NCBI GenBank assembly: GCA_017622845.1
Contig: JAGAQJ010000070.1
Coordinates: forward strand, 1 to 49,294
Direction: 5' to 3'
From: Lachnospiraceae bacterium
Lineage (GTDB): Bacteria > Bacillota > Clostridia > Lachnospirales > Lachnospiraceae
DNA length: 49,294 bases
The notes under the pieces are model-generated. The model searched no databases. It saw only the letters and a list, made by a program, of their open reading frames with translations, and was not told where the DNA came from. A program made the translations under genes and the position numbers. Shown one piece after another: positions 17,118 to 28,501 of the stretch (position 1 is its first letter; every line of letters starts with the position of its first letter).

Positions 17118-19682
17118 TTACGAGTTTCTGCCGCAGCACTGCTTATATTTCTTACCGCTTCCGCATGGACACGGATCATTCGGATATACCTTTACTTCCT
17201 TCTTTACAGGACCTTTCTGCACGGAATCGTCCTTGTTTGTACCGGTAACCTTGGCTACCTCCTCACGCTCTACCTTCTGCTCTACCTTTACATGAAGCAG
17301 CAAGCGGACCGTATCCTGCTTGATGTTGGCTGTCATGGCATCAAACATCTCATATCCGTTCATCTTGTACTCTACAAGAGGGTCTCTCTGTCCATATGCC
17401 TGTAAGCCTACTCCCTGTCGAAGCTGATCCATATCATCAATGTGGTCCATCCACTTACGGTCAATTACCTTAAGAAGAATCACACGTTCAATCTCACGGA
17501 TATTCTCCGGCTCAGGGAACTCAGCCTCTTTACTCTCGTAAAGCTTCACAGCCTCCTCTTTCAACTGATGCTTGAGCCCGTTCTTCGTCTTCTTGGAAAT
17601 TCGTTCAAGCACTACCGGACGAATTGGCACAATCGGAAGAAGCAGCGTATTCAGCTCGTTTAAATCCCACTCCTCCGGCTCCAAATCATCATTAATCGCT
17701 GTGTCTACCGAGCTTTCGACTATATCCGTAATCATCTTATAGATGGCGTCTCTCATGCTCTCACCGTCAAGAACACGGCGGCGCTCCTCATAAATGATTT
17801 CTCTCTGCTCGTTCATAACCTGGTCGTACTCAAGAAGATTTTTTCTGATACCGAAGTTATTGCTCTCAATCTTCTTCTGCGCATTTTCAATGGCGCTTGT
17901 GAGCATCTTGTGCTCAATCTCCTGTCCTTCCGGAATACCAAGCGTATTAAACATGTTGATCAGACGCTCGGAACCAAACAGGCGCATCAAGTCATCTTCA
18001 AGTGAGATATAAAATCTTGACATACCGGGGTCTCCCTGACGGCCTGCACGGCCTCGCAGCTGATTGTCAATACGCCTTGACTCATGGCGCTCCGTACCAA
18101 TAATCATCAAACCGCCTGCTGCCCTTGCTTCCTCGTCAAGCTTGATATCCGTACCGCGGCCTGCCATGTTTGTCGCAATCGTAACTGCCCCATGCTGTCC
18201 TGCATCTGCTACAATCTCAGCCTCAAGCTCATGAAACTTCGCATTCAATACCTTGTGCTGAATACCGCGTCTTGTGAGCATCTTGCTAAGCTCCTCACTC
18301 GCTTCAATGGTAATCGTGCCGACAAGCACAGGCTGTCCTGTAGCATGCGCTTTCTCCACTGCGTCTACGATGGCGTGAAGTTTTTCTTTTCTTGTCTTAT
18401 ATACACTGTCCTGATGGTCCACTCTGGCTACAGGGCGGTTCGTCGGCACTACAACAACGTCCATGCCATAGATATCCCGGAACTCCTTTTCCTCTGTGAG
18501 CGCTGTACCGGTCATACCGCATTTCTTGTCAAATTTATTAAAGAAGTTCTGAAACGTAATCGTCGCAAGCGTCTTACTCTCTCTTTTTACCTTAACGTGC
18601 TCCTTTGCCTCAATTGCCTGATGTAAACCATCTGAATAACGGCGTCCCGGCATGATACGTCCGGTAAACTCATCAACAATCATAACCTGATCATCTTTTA
18701 CGACATAGTCCTGATCCCTGAACATCAGGTTATGTGCCCTGAGTGCAAGGATAATGTTATGCTGTATCTCAAGATTTTCGGGGTCTGCAAGGTTTTCAAT
18801 CTGGAAGAATTTCTCTACCTTTTCTACTCCGGCTGTTGTGAGGTTTACTACTTTATCCTTTTCGTTGACGACAAAATCTCCTGTTTCCTCCTGCTCAATG
18901 CCCATCACAAAATCCATCTTGGTCATCTCAGGGACATCCTCGCCTCGTTTCATCTGTCTCGCCAAGATGTCACAGACCTCATAAAGCTTTGTGGATTTGC
19001 TGCTCTGTCCTGATATAATCAGCGGCGTTCTCGCCTCATCAATTAATACAGAGTCTACCTCGTCTATGATGGCGTAGTGCAAATCTCTCAGTACAAGCTG
19101 TTCTTTGTAGATTACCATGTTGTCGCGGAGGTAATCAAAGCCAAGCTCATTGTTGGTGACATAGGTGATATCACAATTGTATGCCTCACGCCTTTCCTCA
19201 GGCTTCATATCGTTTAATACGACGCCGACTTTCAGTCCTAAGAACTCATGCACTTGTCCCATCCACTCGGCATCTCGCTTTGCCAGATAGTCATTGACGG
19301 TGACTACATGTACGCCTTTTCCCTCCAAAGCGTTGAGATATGCCGGAAGAAGGGCTGTTTGCGTCTTACCTTCACCGGTTCTCATCTCTGCGATACGTCC
19401 CTGATGAAGGATAATACCACCGATTAACTGTACTCTATAGTGCTCCTGATTCAGTACGCGCTTTGCTCCTTCGCGAACGACTGCATATGCCTCGGGGAGA
19501 ATGTCGTCAAGGCTTGTCCCTTCTGCCACTCTTTTCTTGAACTCTGCTGTTTTTCCCCGAAGCTCATCATCCGTAAGCTTTCCCATCTCCTCGCGATAAC
19601 TCTCAATTTTTTTAACGATGGGTTCAATCCTTTTTAATTCGCGTTCACTGTGTGTACCGAATACTTTTTCTATAATACTCAT
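17118..19682 (-). CDS. secA: Protein translocase ATPase SecA
   Basis: 854 residues from the ATG at 19682 (GGAG six bases upstream); an upstream in-frame TTG at 19694 overlaps that binding site and is unlikely. Motor of the Sec export pathway, cycling between cytoplasm and SecYEG. Visible: Walker A ([17 protein letters not shown], near 100), DEAD-like box with DEVDS, preprotein cross-linking region, second ATPase fold ([30 protein letters not shown]), helical scaffold, and a C-terminal zinc motif [13 protein letters not shown] that binds SecB or the ribosome in other species. Normal length. Promoter 19751-19779. It precedes prfB with 130 bases between, an order common in Firmicutes. Confidence 0.98.
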   Translation of the reverse strand: MSIIEKVFGTHSERELKRIEPIVKKIESYREEMGKLTDDELRGKTAEFKKRVAEGTSLDDILPEAYAVVREGAKRVLNQEHYRVQLIGGIILHQGRIAEMRTGEGKTQTALLPAYLNALEGKGVHVVTVNDYLAKRDAEWMGQVHEFLGLKVGVVLNDMKPEERREAYNCDITYVTNNELGFDYLRDNMVIYKEQLVLRDLHYAIIDEVDSVLIDEARTPLIISGQSSKSTKLYEVCDILARQMKRGEDVPEMTKMDFVMGIEQEETGDFVVNEKDKVVNLTTAGVEKVEKFFQIENLADPENLEIQHNIILALRAHNLMFRDQDYVVKDDQVMIVDEFTGRIMPGRRYSDGLHQAIEAKEHVKVKRESKTLATITFQNFFNKFDKKCGMTGTALTEEKEFRDIYGMDVVVVPTNRPVARVDHQDSVYKTRKEKLHAIVDAVEKAHATGQPVLVGTITIEASEELSKMLTRRGIQHKVLNAKFHELEAEIVADAGQHGAVTIATNMAGRGTDIKLDEEARAAGGLMIIGTERHESRRIDNQLRGRAGRQGDPGMSRFYISLEDDLMRLFGSERLINMFNTLGIPEGQEIEHKMLTSAIENAQKKIESNNFGIRKNLLEYDQVMNEQREIIYEERRRVLDGESMRDAIYKMITDIVESSVDTAINDDLEPEEWDLNELNTLLLPIVPIRPVVLERISKKTKNGLKHQLKEEAVKLYESKEAEFPEPENIREIERVILLKVIDRKWMDHIDDMDQLRQGVGLQAYGQRDPLVEYKMNGYEMFDAMTANIKQDTVRLLLHVKVEQKVEREEVAKVTGTNKDDSVQKGPVKKEVKVYPNDPCPCGSGKKYKQCCGRNS

Positions 19683-19750
19683 ATGCGGCTCCAATCATAA
19701 ATAATCGTTTTCTTACTTTACATAAGTCTGCACTGAACAAACTAATGTCT

Positions 19751-19779
19751 ATTGTAGCAGATGACAAGCACAAATTCAA
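19751..19779 (-). promoter_or_regulatory. secA promoter
   Basis: On the minus strand TTGAAT, a 17-base spacer, then TACAAT, about 70 bases ahead of the secA start. Confidence 0.7.
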
Positions 19780-19832
19780 TGAAATTTAAGTGAACATTTG
19801 GAGAATCCTTTGAAAAAAATACAAAATCGGGC

Positions 19833-19879
19833 AAAAATAGAAGACTAATTGCCATCATGGCAACAAGTCTTCTATTTTT
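19833..19879 (-). terminator. Terminator spanning the stop codon of the DUF2828 gene
   Basis: Minus-strand stem AAAAATAGAAGACT / AGTCTTCTATTTTT extended by TTGCCA / TGGCAA around a short loop. The 5' arm encodes the last residues of the protein (KIEDLLP) and the stop sits near the loop. Ends in TTTTT. Confidence 0.85.
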
Positions 19880-21366
19880 TGATAGCGCTCTCCATTCAAT
19901 ATCGTTAACAGGCTTTTGTAGGGATCAAGCTCGTTTGAGAGAACCATTCTGCATACATTAGGGGAAAAGCCGCTGACCAGTCCGACACCAAGCTCATTTT
20001 CACGCACAGGGACAACGTTGGTTCTGCTGTTAATATTCCAAAAAACAAGCTTCGGCAGCTTGTAGCCATATGCGGAATATTTCCTTTGCATTGTCTGAAA
20101 TAGCGTCTCTCTGCCGTTTGATGAGACTGCTGCGTCAAACTCCATGTCGGAGAGAATCAGCACAGTCTGCGGAAGCTGTGACTGGGAAAGGTGATTTCTC
20201 ACAGCAGTATCCAGTATCAGTGCAAAGGTTGCTTCTATATTGGTGTTAGAGCAGTCATTGTGCGAAAGTGCAAGCTCCAGCTTTTCCCTAAGAGTTCTGC
20301 ACTTTGACAAATCCACATACTCCGGTCTGCTTGAGAAGGTTATATATTGATTGTGATATACGCCCTTCAAGCGTTCTGCAAAGTAAATTCCTATGGCATT
20401 TGCCACCTCGAGCGCTGTGGTCTGCGTATTTCCGACATTCACCATCATGCTGCCCGAACCGTCGACCACACACAGGACATTCTCTGCATCATTGACGGTA
20501 TCAGGAAGATTGCTCCAAAGCAATTCAAGCGAGGTATCCTCGGGCTTTACTGTCATCTTCCATCTGACTTTTTCCACATATTGCGTAACAATATCATGCG
20601 GCATCAGCACGCCTGCCTTGATGGAGGCTGTATGATTTTTAACGGCTTCCAGATATGTTTCCCTGCGTGATTTGTCATGTCTGATAAAAGCATTTCGATA
20701 GAGAATATTTGCCTTTGACGGCACATATTCATACGATATTTCCTGCCAATCTCCCGCACTCATCTGCACCTCTATGACATTCAGGTATGTCCTGAGCGCA
20801 CTAAGAAGCTTTCTATATTCCTTTGAAGTCAAGTGCATATAGTCCCTGATTTTCTCTGCCTGACGTCTTGTAAGCTCTGACGAGGTATTCAGGCTTGGCA
20901 TCCACTTGGCACACAGGGAGATGCTTTTTCCTGATGCCATATGGATGCTGTCTTCCCTTAACTGCGCCTGAATATAAGCAAGCGCTTTTTCCTCAGCATC
21001 CGTATCAAACAGAGTGAGCAAATCATCGTATCTGCCATACTCTGCTACAAGCGGTATCATTTTCTCTGCCAGTATCTTGTCGCTGTGTGCAAAATAATCC
21101 AGCAGGATTCTAAAGGTACGGCGCTCGCCCATTCCGCCCCTGATATCGCGGAGGAAAAACAACCATTTCAGCGCCATGCGCTGATCCTCATAATATGCCT
21201 TAATGAACCGACTTACAATTTCCCGGGCTGTCGCATTTCTGAGGGAGGCTGCCGCAAAATTCAAGTCAACAAGCTCCTTGCCGGAGGTCACATAGCCTAC
21301 GGCTCCATTTTCCGTGACTGCTTTTCTATTGGTAAGATTATTATAAAGCATTTCCATAAAATTCAT
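19855..21366 (-). CDS. DUF2828 / TROVE-like protein with C-terminal vWA domain
   Basis: 503 residues. The N-terminal two thirds is helical and carries the conserved DUF2828 pattern: WLFFLRDIRGGMGERRTF, LVAEYGRYDDLL, LCAKWMPS, VPSKANILYRNAF, RHD..R..YL, PHDIVTQYV. The last third is a von Willebrand A domain with an intact metal site (CVVDGSGSM, D-x-S-x-S near residue 295, then T and D further on: ILSDMEFD). This architecture, helical repeat ring plus vWA, is that of Ro60/TROVE proteins, which bind Y RNAs and misfolded RNA; equivalence of DUF2828 to Ro60 is inference. The two tRNA-like elements 230-480 bases upstream on the same strand strengthen an RNA-binding role. Function unproven. Confidence 0.8.
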   Translation of the reverse strand: MNFMEMLYNNLTNRKAVTENGAVGYVTSGKELVDLNFAAASLRNATAREIVSRFIKAYYEDQRMALKWLFFLRDIRGGMGERRTFRILLDYFAHSDKILAEKMIPLVAEYGRYDDLLTLFDTDAEEKALAYIQAQLREDSIHMASGKSISLCAKWMPSLNTSSELTRRQAEKIRDYMHLTSKEYRKLLSALRTYLNVIEVQMSAGDWQEISYEYVPSKANILYRNAFIRHDKSRRETYLEAVKNHTASIKAGVLMPHDIVTQYVEKVRWKMTVKPEDTSLELLWSNLPDTVNDAENVLCVVDGSGSMMVNVGNTQTTALEVANAIGIYFAERLKGVYHNQYITFSSRPEYVDLSKCRTLREKLELALSHNDCSNTNIEATFALILDTAVRNHLSQSQLPQTVLILSDMEFDAAVSSNGRETLFQTMQRKYSAYGYKLPKLVFWNINSRTNVVPVRENELGVGLVSGFSPNVCRMVLSNELDPYKSLLTILNGERYQKIEDLLP

Positions 21367-21492
21367 ACGATACGCCTCCTGTCCGTTTTGCTGTTAAGTC
21401 ACAGTTATGCTAACGCTGTTGAAATTATCATTGTAAGAATGTGCGTAGCAGCACAGCACTATGCACTCGCTGCGGAGTACATAAAAATATAG

Positions 21493-21575
21493 TGGTTGAG
21501 ATGCATCAAGCCGCCACGAAATGGTTTTGCATGGCTTGACGTTTATAACTATGAAAGTACTGAATGGTTACGAAT
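21493..21575 (+). repeat. Dispersed repeat, copy 2
   Basis: Related to 6763-6851, same orientation. It lies between the DUF2828 gene and tRNA-like element B, within the likely leader of the DUF2828 gene if transcribed from the right. Confidence 0.65.
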
Positions 21576-21595
21576 ATCATAAGAACTCTGCACGT

Positions 21596-21697
21596 CAGGA
21601 TTCGAACCTGAAAGACCATAACCAAAATGGGATTTACATTTGCTGTGAAAGCCTTTGGCAAGACTTATGAATTTTGTGCACCTGCACCGATGCAGAG
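21596..21697 (-). ncRNA. tRNA-like RNA B (Y-RNA-like candidate)
   Basis: 102 bases closed by a perfect 7-bp stem (CTCTGCA / TGCAGAG). The 3' part has a canonical T arm (TCAGG-TTCGAAT-CCTGA). A D-arm-like hairpin (GTGC-AGGT-GCAC) follows the closing stem. Between them lie about 60 bases, far more than the 22 of a tRNA, with an AAGTC-TTGCCAAA-GGCTT hairpin almost identical to one in element A and a CCAT-TTTGGTT-ATGG stem-loop. It is therefore not a normal tRNA. It resembles bacterial Y RNAs (YrlA type), tRNA mimics whose anticodon region is replaced by another stem. Confidence 0.55.
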
Positions 21698-21722
21698 TCT
21701 TATGAGGCAAGAGTACCACGAC

Positions 21723-21848
21723 GCTTCCTTTGGGACGGGACTCGAACCCGCAACAGCCATGTCACTTGGAAGGTGATATTGGATTGCTGTAAAAGTCTTT
21801 GGCAAGACTTTATTCTTGGTGCTCTACCAGTTGAGCTACCCTTGGTGC
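21723..21848 (-). ncRNA. tRNA-like RNA A (Y-RNA-like candidate)
   Basis: 126 bases. A fully canonical D arm (TAGCTCAACTGGTAGAGCA with the GG pair) and T arm (GCGGG-TTCGAGT-CCCGT) are separated by about 68 bases instead of about 22. The extra part holds the hairpin AAAGTC-TTGCCAAA-GACTTT plus ACAGCA, shared with element B, and a second stem TCAC-CTTCCAA-GTGA inside an ACAG/CTGT stem. The closing stem (GC-CC-GGG with CCC-GG-GC) is interrupted by A-rich internal loops, unlike an acceptor stem. Two anticodon-like loops contain GCC and TCC, so automated tools may call a glycine tRNA; the geometry does not support that. Confidence 0.6.
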
Positions 21849-21908
21849 AATCATGGTGTTGTTCTCTTGTTGAAGTCATCATAGCATTTTATGGAAATAA
21901 AATCATTT

Positions 21909-21932
21909 AAAAAAAGCTGCGAAGGTAACAGC
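21909..21932 (-). terminator. Hairpin plus seven Ts upstream of the tRNA-like RNAs
   Basis: Minus-strand GCTG-nine-base loop-CAGC followed directly by TTTTTTT. The stem is short, so the strength is uncertain; it would separate the tRNA-like RNAs from the structured stretch to the right. Confidence 0.5.
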
Positions 21933-22193
21933 GCGAGTACCTGTGTGCAGTTGAACAGGAAAAGGTGCACGAGTCTGCACAGAACAAAAGCAGGCAAGCC
22001 TGCTCTCAACTCCCCAACCCCTCACTCATGAGGGGCTTGCTTGCCCAGATGCAGTCACATAGTGACATTTTCCATACGCATCTGTGCGCATCCTGCCGGA
22101 GGCTTTTATGATATAGGAAAATGCGGAGCACTTTCCTATATCATAAAAAACAGCTCCCCACCGTCAAAGCACAGTGAGAAGCTGCTCCCTTAT
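21933..22193. other. Hairpin-rich intergenic stretch
   Basis: No gene. It contains the perfect palindrome GCAGGCAAGCCTGC (near 21990), CCCCTCA-CTCA-TGAGGGG (near 22018-22035), GTGCAG...CTGCAC, an ACGCAT/ATGCG-type stem, and the strong inverted repeat listed separately at 22104-22148. It could be a leader or a non-coding RNA ending at the T-run at 21909; no class recognised. Confidence 0.4.
22104..22148 (-). terminator. Terminator of the galactan operon
   Basis: Perfect 17-bp inverted repeat (TTTTATGATATAGGAAA / TTTCCTATATCATAAAA) with an 11-base loop, 46 bases past the zinc-ribbon stop at 22194. Ends in TTTT on the minus strand. Confidence 0.75.
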
Positions 22194-22412
22194 TTAATCA
22201 AAATCAAACTTTGTAAATCTTTTTGCCCTGTCAAGATAACGGAATCTTACCATCTCGTTTTTCTCAAGTACATCGGCCTCTGTTCCTCTGTACTGGCAGC
22301 GGATGCAGCTATAGATTCCTGTATCCTTATTATAGAACATGTCGATGTCGAGGTCTCGCATGAAGCAGGATGGACACCTATAATTTAATTTGCCTTTTCC
22401 AAGTTGAGCCAT
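22194..22412 (-). CDS. Small zinc-ribbon protein
   Basis: 72 residues with two CxxC pairs (CPSC at about 13-16 and CIRC at about 36-39), typical of a single zinc ribbon, followed by a charged basic tail (RFRYLDRAKRF). Its start overlaps the end of the preceding gene by 28 bases, so it is probably translationally coupled and transcribed as the last gene of the galactan operon. Short proteins of this type bind zinc and often nucleic acid or act as small adaptors; the specific family is not recognised. The very strong palindrome just downstream supports the operon ending here. Confidence 0.75.
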   Translation of the reverse strand: MAQLGKGKLNYRCPSCFMRDLDIDMFYNKDTGIYSCIRCQYRGTEADVLEKNEMVRFRYLDRAKRFTKFDFD

Positions 22413-24244
22413 GTTGCAAATACCTCCTTATCAGAAATTGTCTTCTTATATCCAAGCTTGAACATAGGGGAGAATGCATATCCCTCTTCAATATAACCAA
22501 GAGCCTTGTCAGATGCGGTCAGTGAAACCTTTGTCTGAATTGCCGGAATCACTGCGCTGACTGCGCTTGCTCCGTCAAGCTTTGCATCACGGCATCTGTA
22601 CTCATAATTAATTGTTTCTCCGTTCTCACCTTCACATGCAAGTGTAATGCCTGTCATATCCTCAGGATACTCTGTTGTGCCATAGCATGCTGTGATGTAC
22701 TCATCAAGCGTAATCTCAGCCGCAGGATCACTGATTTCAAGAATGTTTCTCTCAATCTTAATGTTAGAAGAGCCTTCCTCAAAGTATTCCTTTGTCTGAA
22801 GCTTCACTGTCACATCACGGAACTGAATCTCAACCGGATCAAGTGTCAGAATACGTGTCTTCTTTCCATCAATTACTTCCTCTGAGAAGTGGCAGTGTGT
22901 CGGGCAGAGGCAGAGGTCAACTTCCTCACCCTTGTAAGAAAGCTTCGCGCTTCTTACTGTACCGGCTCCGGCATAGTGTGTAAAGTAACCTGCACGATAC
23001 TTCTCCTGAATCAGGAAAGGATAAGAAGCATCCTGTACATGCTTTGTTCCGATGCCTACAGGCCACTCAAGCTTTGCAACATAAGGACGAAGGTCAACGA
23101 TGGCACCGCCCTGGTCCATATTGACACATGCTCTCATGTATGGGTCGCAGTACCAGAATAACTGCTTGTCTGAACCGTATAAAATATCTCTCCACGGAGC
23201 GCACTCAGGCTCATTGTAGTTTCCTGCATTAACGCCCTTCTTCTCTCTGTAATAGTCGGCAAACTCGGCCATTGTCATGTCAATCAGCTTGCCTTCCTTC
23301 TTTAAGTCGCCATAGTACTTGCAGCCGTCGCTGTAAGACTTGTAGAGAAGCTCATATGGCTGCTCCCAGCGTCCCATCTTGTTCATCCAGCCTGGTCCTA
23401 CGAACATCATATTGTAAGAATATCCGTTGTTGTATTTGGCTAAATCGCGGTACTGGTCAATTAAGTTATAGAGATATGGATATTCCCAAGTCTTTGTATC
23501 ATAAATCATACCACGAAGCACGTTCTGCGGATGGGTACCGAAGTTTGAGCCGTTTCCATCATAGCATGCAATCAAATCTCTTGATAAATGAGGGATTGCT
23601 ACAATACCGGAATCCTCTGCTGCATTTGCGGCAGGTGCATGGGTGTTCTGCTTAGAAGGAATCCAAGGTGCCCATGGACCGCCGTCAAATAAGGTGTACC
23701 ATGAGTTGTTGCAGGTATGGTATGCCTTAGGACCTTCCTCCCAACAAGTTGCAACAGCACACTTAACCGTCGGATATTTTTCCTTAATATAATTGGTAAG
23801 CTCGGCATCCATGTAATAAGAGCCTGTTGACTCCGGATAGAATCCGAATCTGTCATGGAATTTCTCGAAAACATCATTTACGATTGCCTTCTTATCCTCC
23901 ATTGAGAACATCCAGATACAGAAGTCCTTTGTCTTATACTTCTCGCGGAACTCCTCACAGGGAAGTCCCAGTAAAGAAAGTGCAATCTCATCACCGTAAA
24001 CCTCGTGATCGTGCTTTGCAATTTCTACTGCCTCATCATTAAATAATGAAGCGTAGGTCATCTGGATTGTTACCTTCAGACCATTCTCATGTGCCAGTCT
24101 CTGCTGTGTTTTGAAAATATCAAGAGACTCTGTGAGCAGCGCCTTATCTCCGATATCTTCCTCTTTTCCCTGTCCTGTGACAGTTGCAGAATACTCCGGA
24201 ACCATCTCCGGACGATGGATAATGTTGACTACGAATTTATCCAC
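22385..24244 (-). CDS. Unrecognised sugar-enzyme-like protein of the galactan operon
   Basis: 619 residues, no signal peptide, so cytoplasmic. The N-terminal 370 or so residues look like a barrel enzyme of the polysaccharide-deacetylase/GH57-like kind: NIIHRPEMVPEYSA at the start, an alternating helix-strand pattern, DRFGFYPESTGSYYMD, and conserved acids and histidines (KHDHEVYGDE; IPHLSRDLIACYDG). The C-terminal 250 residues are mostly beta strand. I recall similar proteins annotated only as hypothetical or as DUF3863-like, without certainty. Position 24 bases after lacZ in a galactan operon suggests action on a galactose-containing intermediate. Function not established; it is a good candidate for a new glycoside-processing enzyme. 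Confidence 0.55.
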   Translation of the reverse strand: MDKFVVNIIHRPEMVPEYSATVTGQGKEEDIGDKALLTESLDIFKTQQRLAHENGLKVTIQMTYASLFNDEAVEIAKHDHEVYGDEIALSLLGLPCEEFREKYKTKDFCIWMFSMEDKKAIVNDVFEKFHDRFGFYPESTGSYYMDAELTNYIKEKYPTVKCAVATCWEEGPKAYHTCNNSWYTLFDGGPWAPWIPSKQNTHAPAANAAEDSGIVAIPHLSRDLIACYDGNGSNFGTHPQNVLRGMIYDTKTWEYPYLYNLIDQYRDLAKYNNGYSYNMMFVGPGWMNKMGRWEQPYELLYKSYSDGCKYYGDLKKEGKLIDMTMAEFADYYREKKGVNAGNYNEPECAPWRDILYGSDKQLFWYCDPYMRACVNMDQGGAIVDLRPYVAKLEWPVGIGTKHVQDASYPFLIQEKYRAGYFTHYAGAGTVRSAKLSYKGEEVDLCLCPTHCHFSEEVIDGKKTRILTLDPVEIQFRDVTVKLQTKEYFEEGSSNIKIERNILEISDPAAEITLDEYITACYGTTEYPEDMTGITLACEGENGETINYEYRCRDAKLDGASAVSAVIPAIQTKVSLTASDKALGYIEEGYAFSPMFKLGYKKTISDKEVFATWLNLEKAN

Positions 24245-24267
24245 TTTTCTTCCTCCTTATCCGGGAT

Positions 24268-27390
<3,123 letters not shown>

Positions 27391-27491
27391 TCAGCAAACG
27401 CAATACCTGCCTTTCTCTGTCCTTCACTACAGCGCCGTATCAAAAATTCATAGCTGCCCGGGGCGGCACATTTTCACCGCCCATCATCGTC

Positions 27492-27500
27492 ATTATAGCA
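27492..27500 (-). promoter_or_regulatory. Extended -10 promoter ahead of lacZ
   Basis: TGCTATAAT on the minus strand (27492-27500), an extended -10, in the araC-lacZ gap. No good -35. A GGGCGG/CCGCCC hairpin lies in the presumed leader (27460-27482). Confidence 0.45.
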
Positions 27501-27573
27501 TCTGTTTCTTTATGATTGTTTCTAATATCTTCTCTATTTTGTGCATTTTCAGCCATCGCGTTTCTGCTTTGCC

Positions 27574-28500
27574 CTACCAGCCTTTCAACGCTGATATTTT
27601 ATACTCCAGAAGCTTTCCTTCGTGGTTGTCAGGACGCTTCTTCCATTGATAAGGCGACGTTCCGATAATGCGCCTGAAATTTCTGTTGAACGTTGAAGGT
27701 GTGACAAACCCAACCTTTTCAGCGACATCTTCCATACTGATATCTGTCTTGTCGATCAGCTCACACGCCTTTTTCACACGCACAAAGTTCACATATTCAA
27801 TCGGCGTCATATTCATTTTCTCCTGAAATATGCGCCTGAAATGCGTCTCACTCATATGGCACTCATTTGCCAGATCAGCAATCTTGAAATTGCCCGCATA
27901 GTTCTTTTCCACATATAAAATGGCATTTTCAAGCTGCAGGCTGCTGTTCTTTCCCCAAAACTGCCCTGCCCTTTTGCCGTTAAAGCGCGCAATCTCAAAC
28001 AATAATGCATATGCCATTCCCTTGACACAGTCCTGATGATATTCGCTTTGATGCTGCATCTCTTCAAAAATCGCCCGGACCAGCGTTATCATCATCGGAT
28101 TATCTTCTGCATTGATAAAAAAAGCCTTCTGATTAATAATGTCTATAATATCCCTTGTCTCCTGTGCAGATTTACCACATTGCCTGAGTATCTCCTCGGG
28201 CTGTATATAAAGATACTCCCAAAACGCCTTAACCTCTGCATCGCTTCTCGTAATATGCAGAACATTTGCCGGGATACAGGATACCATTCCTCCGCCGAAA
28301 CGGTAGATATCATCTTCAATTACCAAATCACCGTCTCCATAATGGCAGTATCCGATTTCGAGCAGATTGTGAAAATGCATATTGTTGATATTTTCCCCGT
28401 AAACCTGTATCCATTTACTGCCCATCAATGCCAGCACCGGCTCATCCTGCGGCAGCTCGTAAAATCGAAACTCTGCCTGCTTCTTTTTCTTCTTAGGCAT
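27574..28500 (-). CDS. AraC-family regulator with cupin-type sensor
   Basis: 308 residues from the ATG at 28500, one base after the lacI stop (AAGAAGGA within the lacI end serves as binding site). N-terminal cupin-like arm (NNMHFHNLLEIGYCHYGDGDLVIEDDIYRFGGGMVSCIPANVLH) probably binds a sugar; C-terminal double helix-turn-helix (about 210-295: FKIADLANECHMSETHFRRIF and VAEKVGFVTPSTFNRNFRRIIG). Tight coupling to the LacI-type gene means both regulators are made together, so the operon may be both repressed and activated. An activator for lacZ or for a galactan transporter elsewhere is plausible; neither target is shown. Confidence 0.9.
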   Translation of the reverse strand: MPKKKKKQAEFRFYELPQDEPVLALMGSKWIQVYGENINNMHFHNLLEIGYCHYGDGDLVIEDDIYRFGGGMVSCIPANVLHITRSDAEVKAFWEYLYIQPEEILRQCGKSAQETRDIIDIINQKAFFINAEDNPMMITLVRAIFEEMQHQSEYHQDCVKGMAYALLFEIARFNGKRAGQFWGKNSSLQLENAILYVEKNYAGNFKIADLANECHMSETHFRRIFQEKMNMTPIEYVNFVRVKKACELIDKTDISMEDVAEKVGFVTPSTFNRNFRRIIGTSPYQWKKRPDNHEGKLLEYKISALKGW

Positions 28501-28501
28501 A

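Noticed and set aside
21723-21848. A normal glycine tRNA (anticodon TCC or GCC)
   Set aside because: The space between D and T arms is about three times too long, two anticodon-like loops compete, and the closing stem is not a 7-bp acceptor stem.
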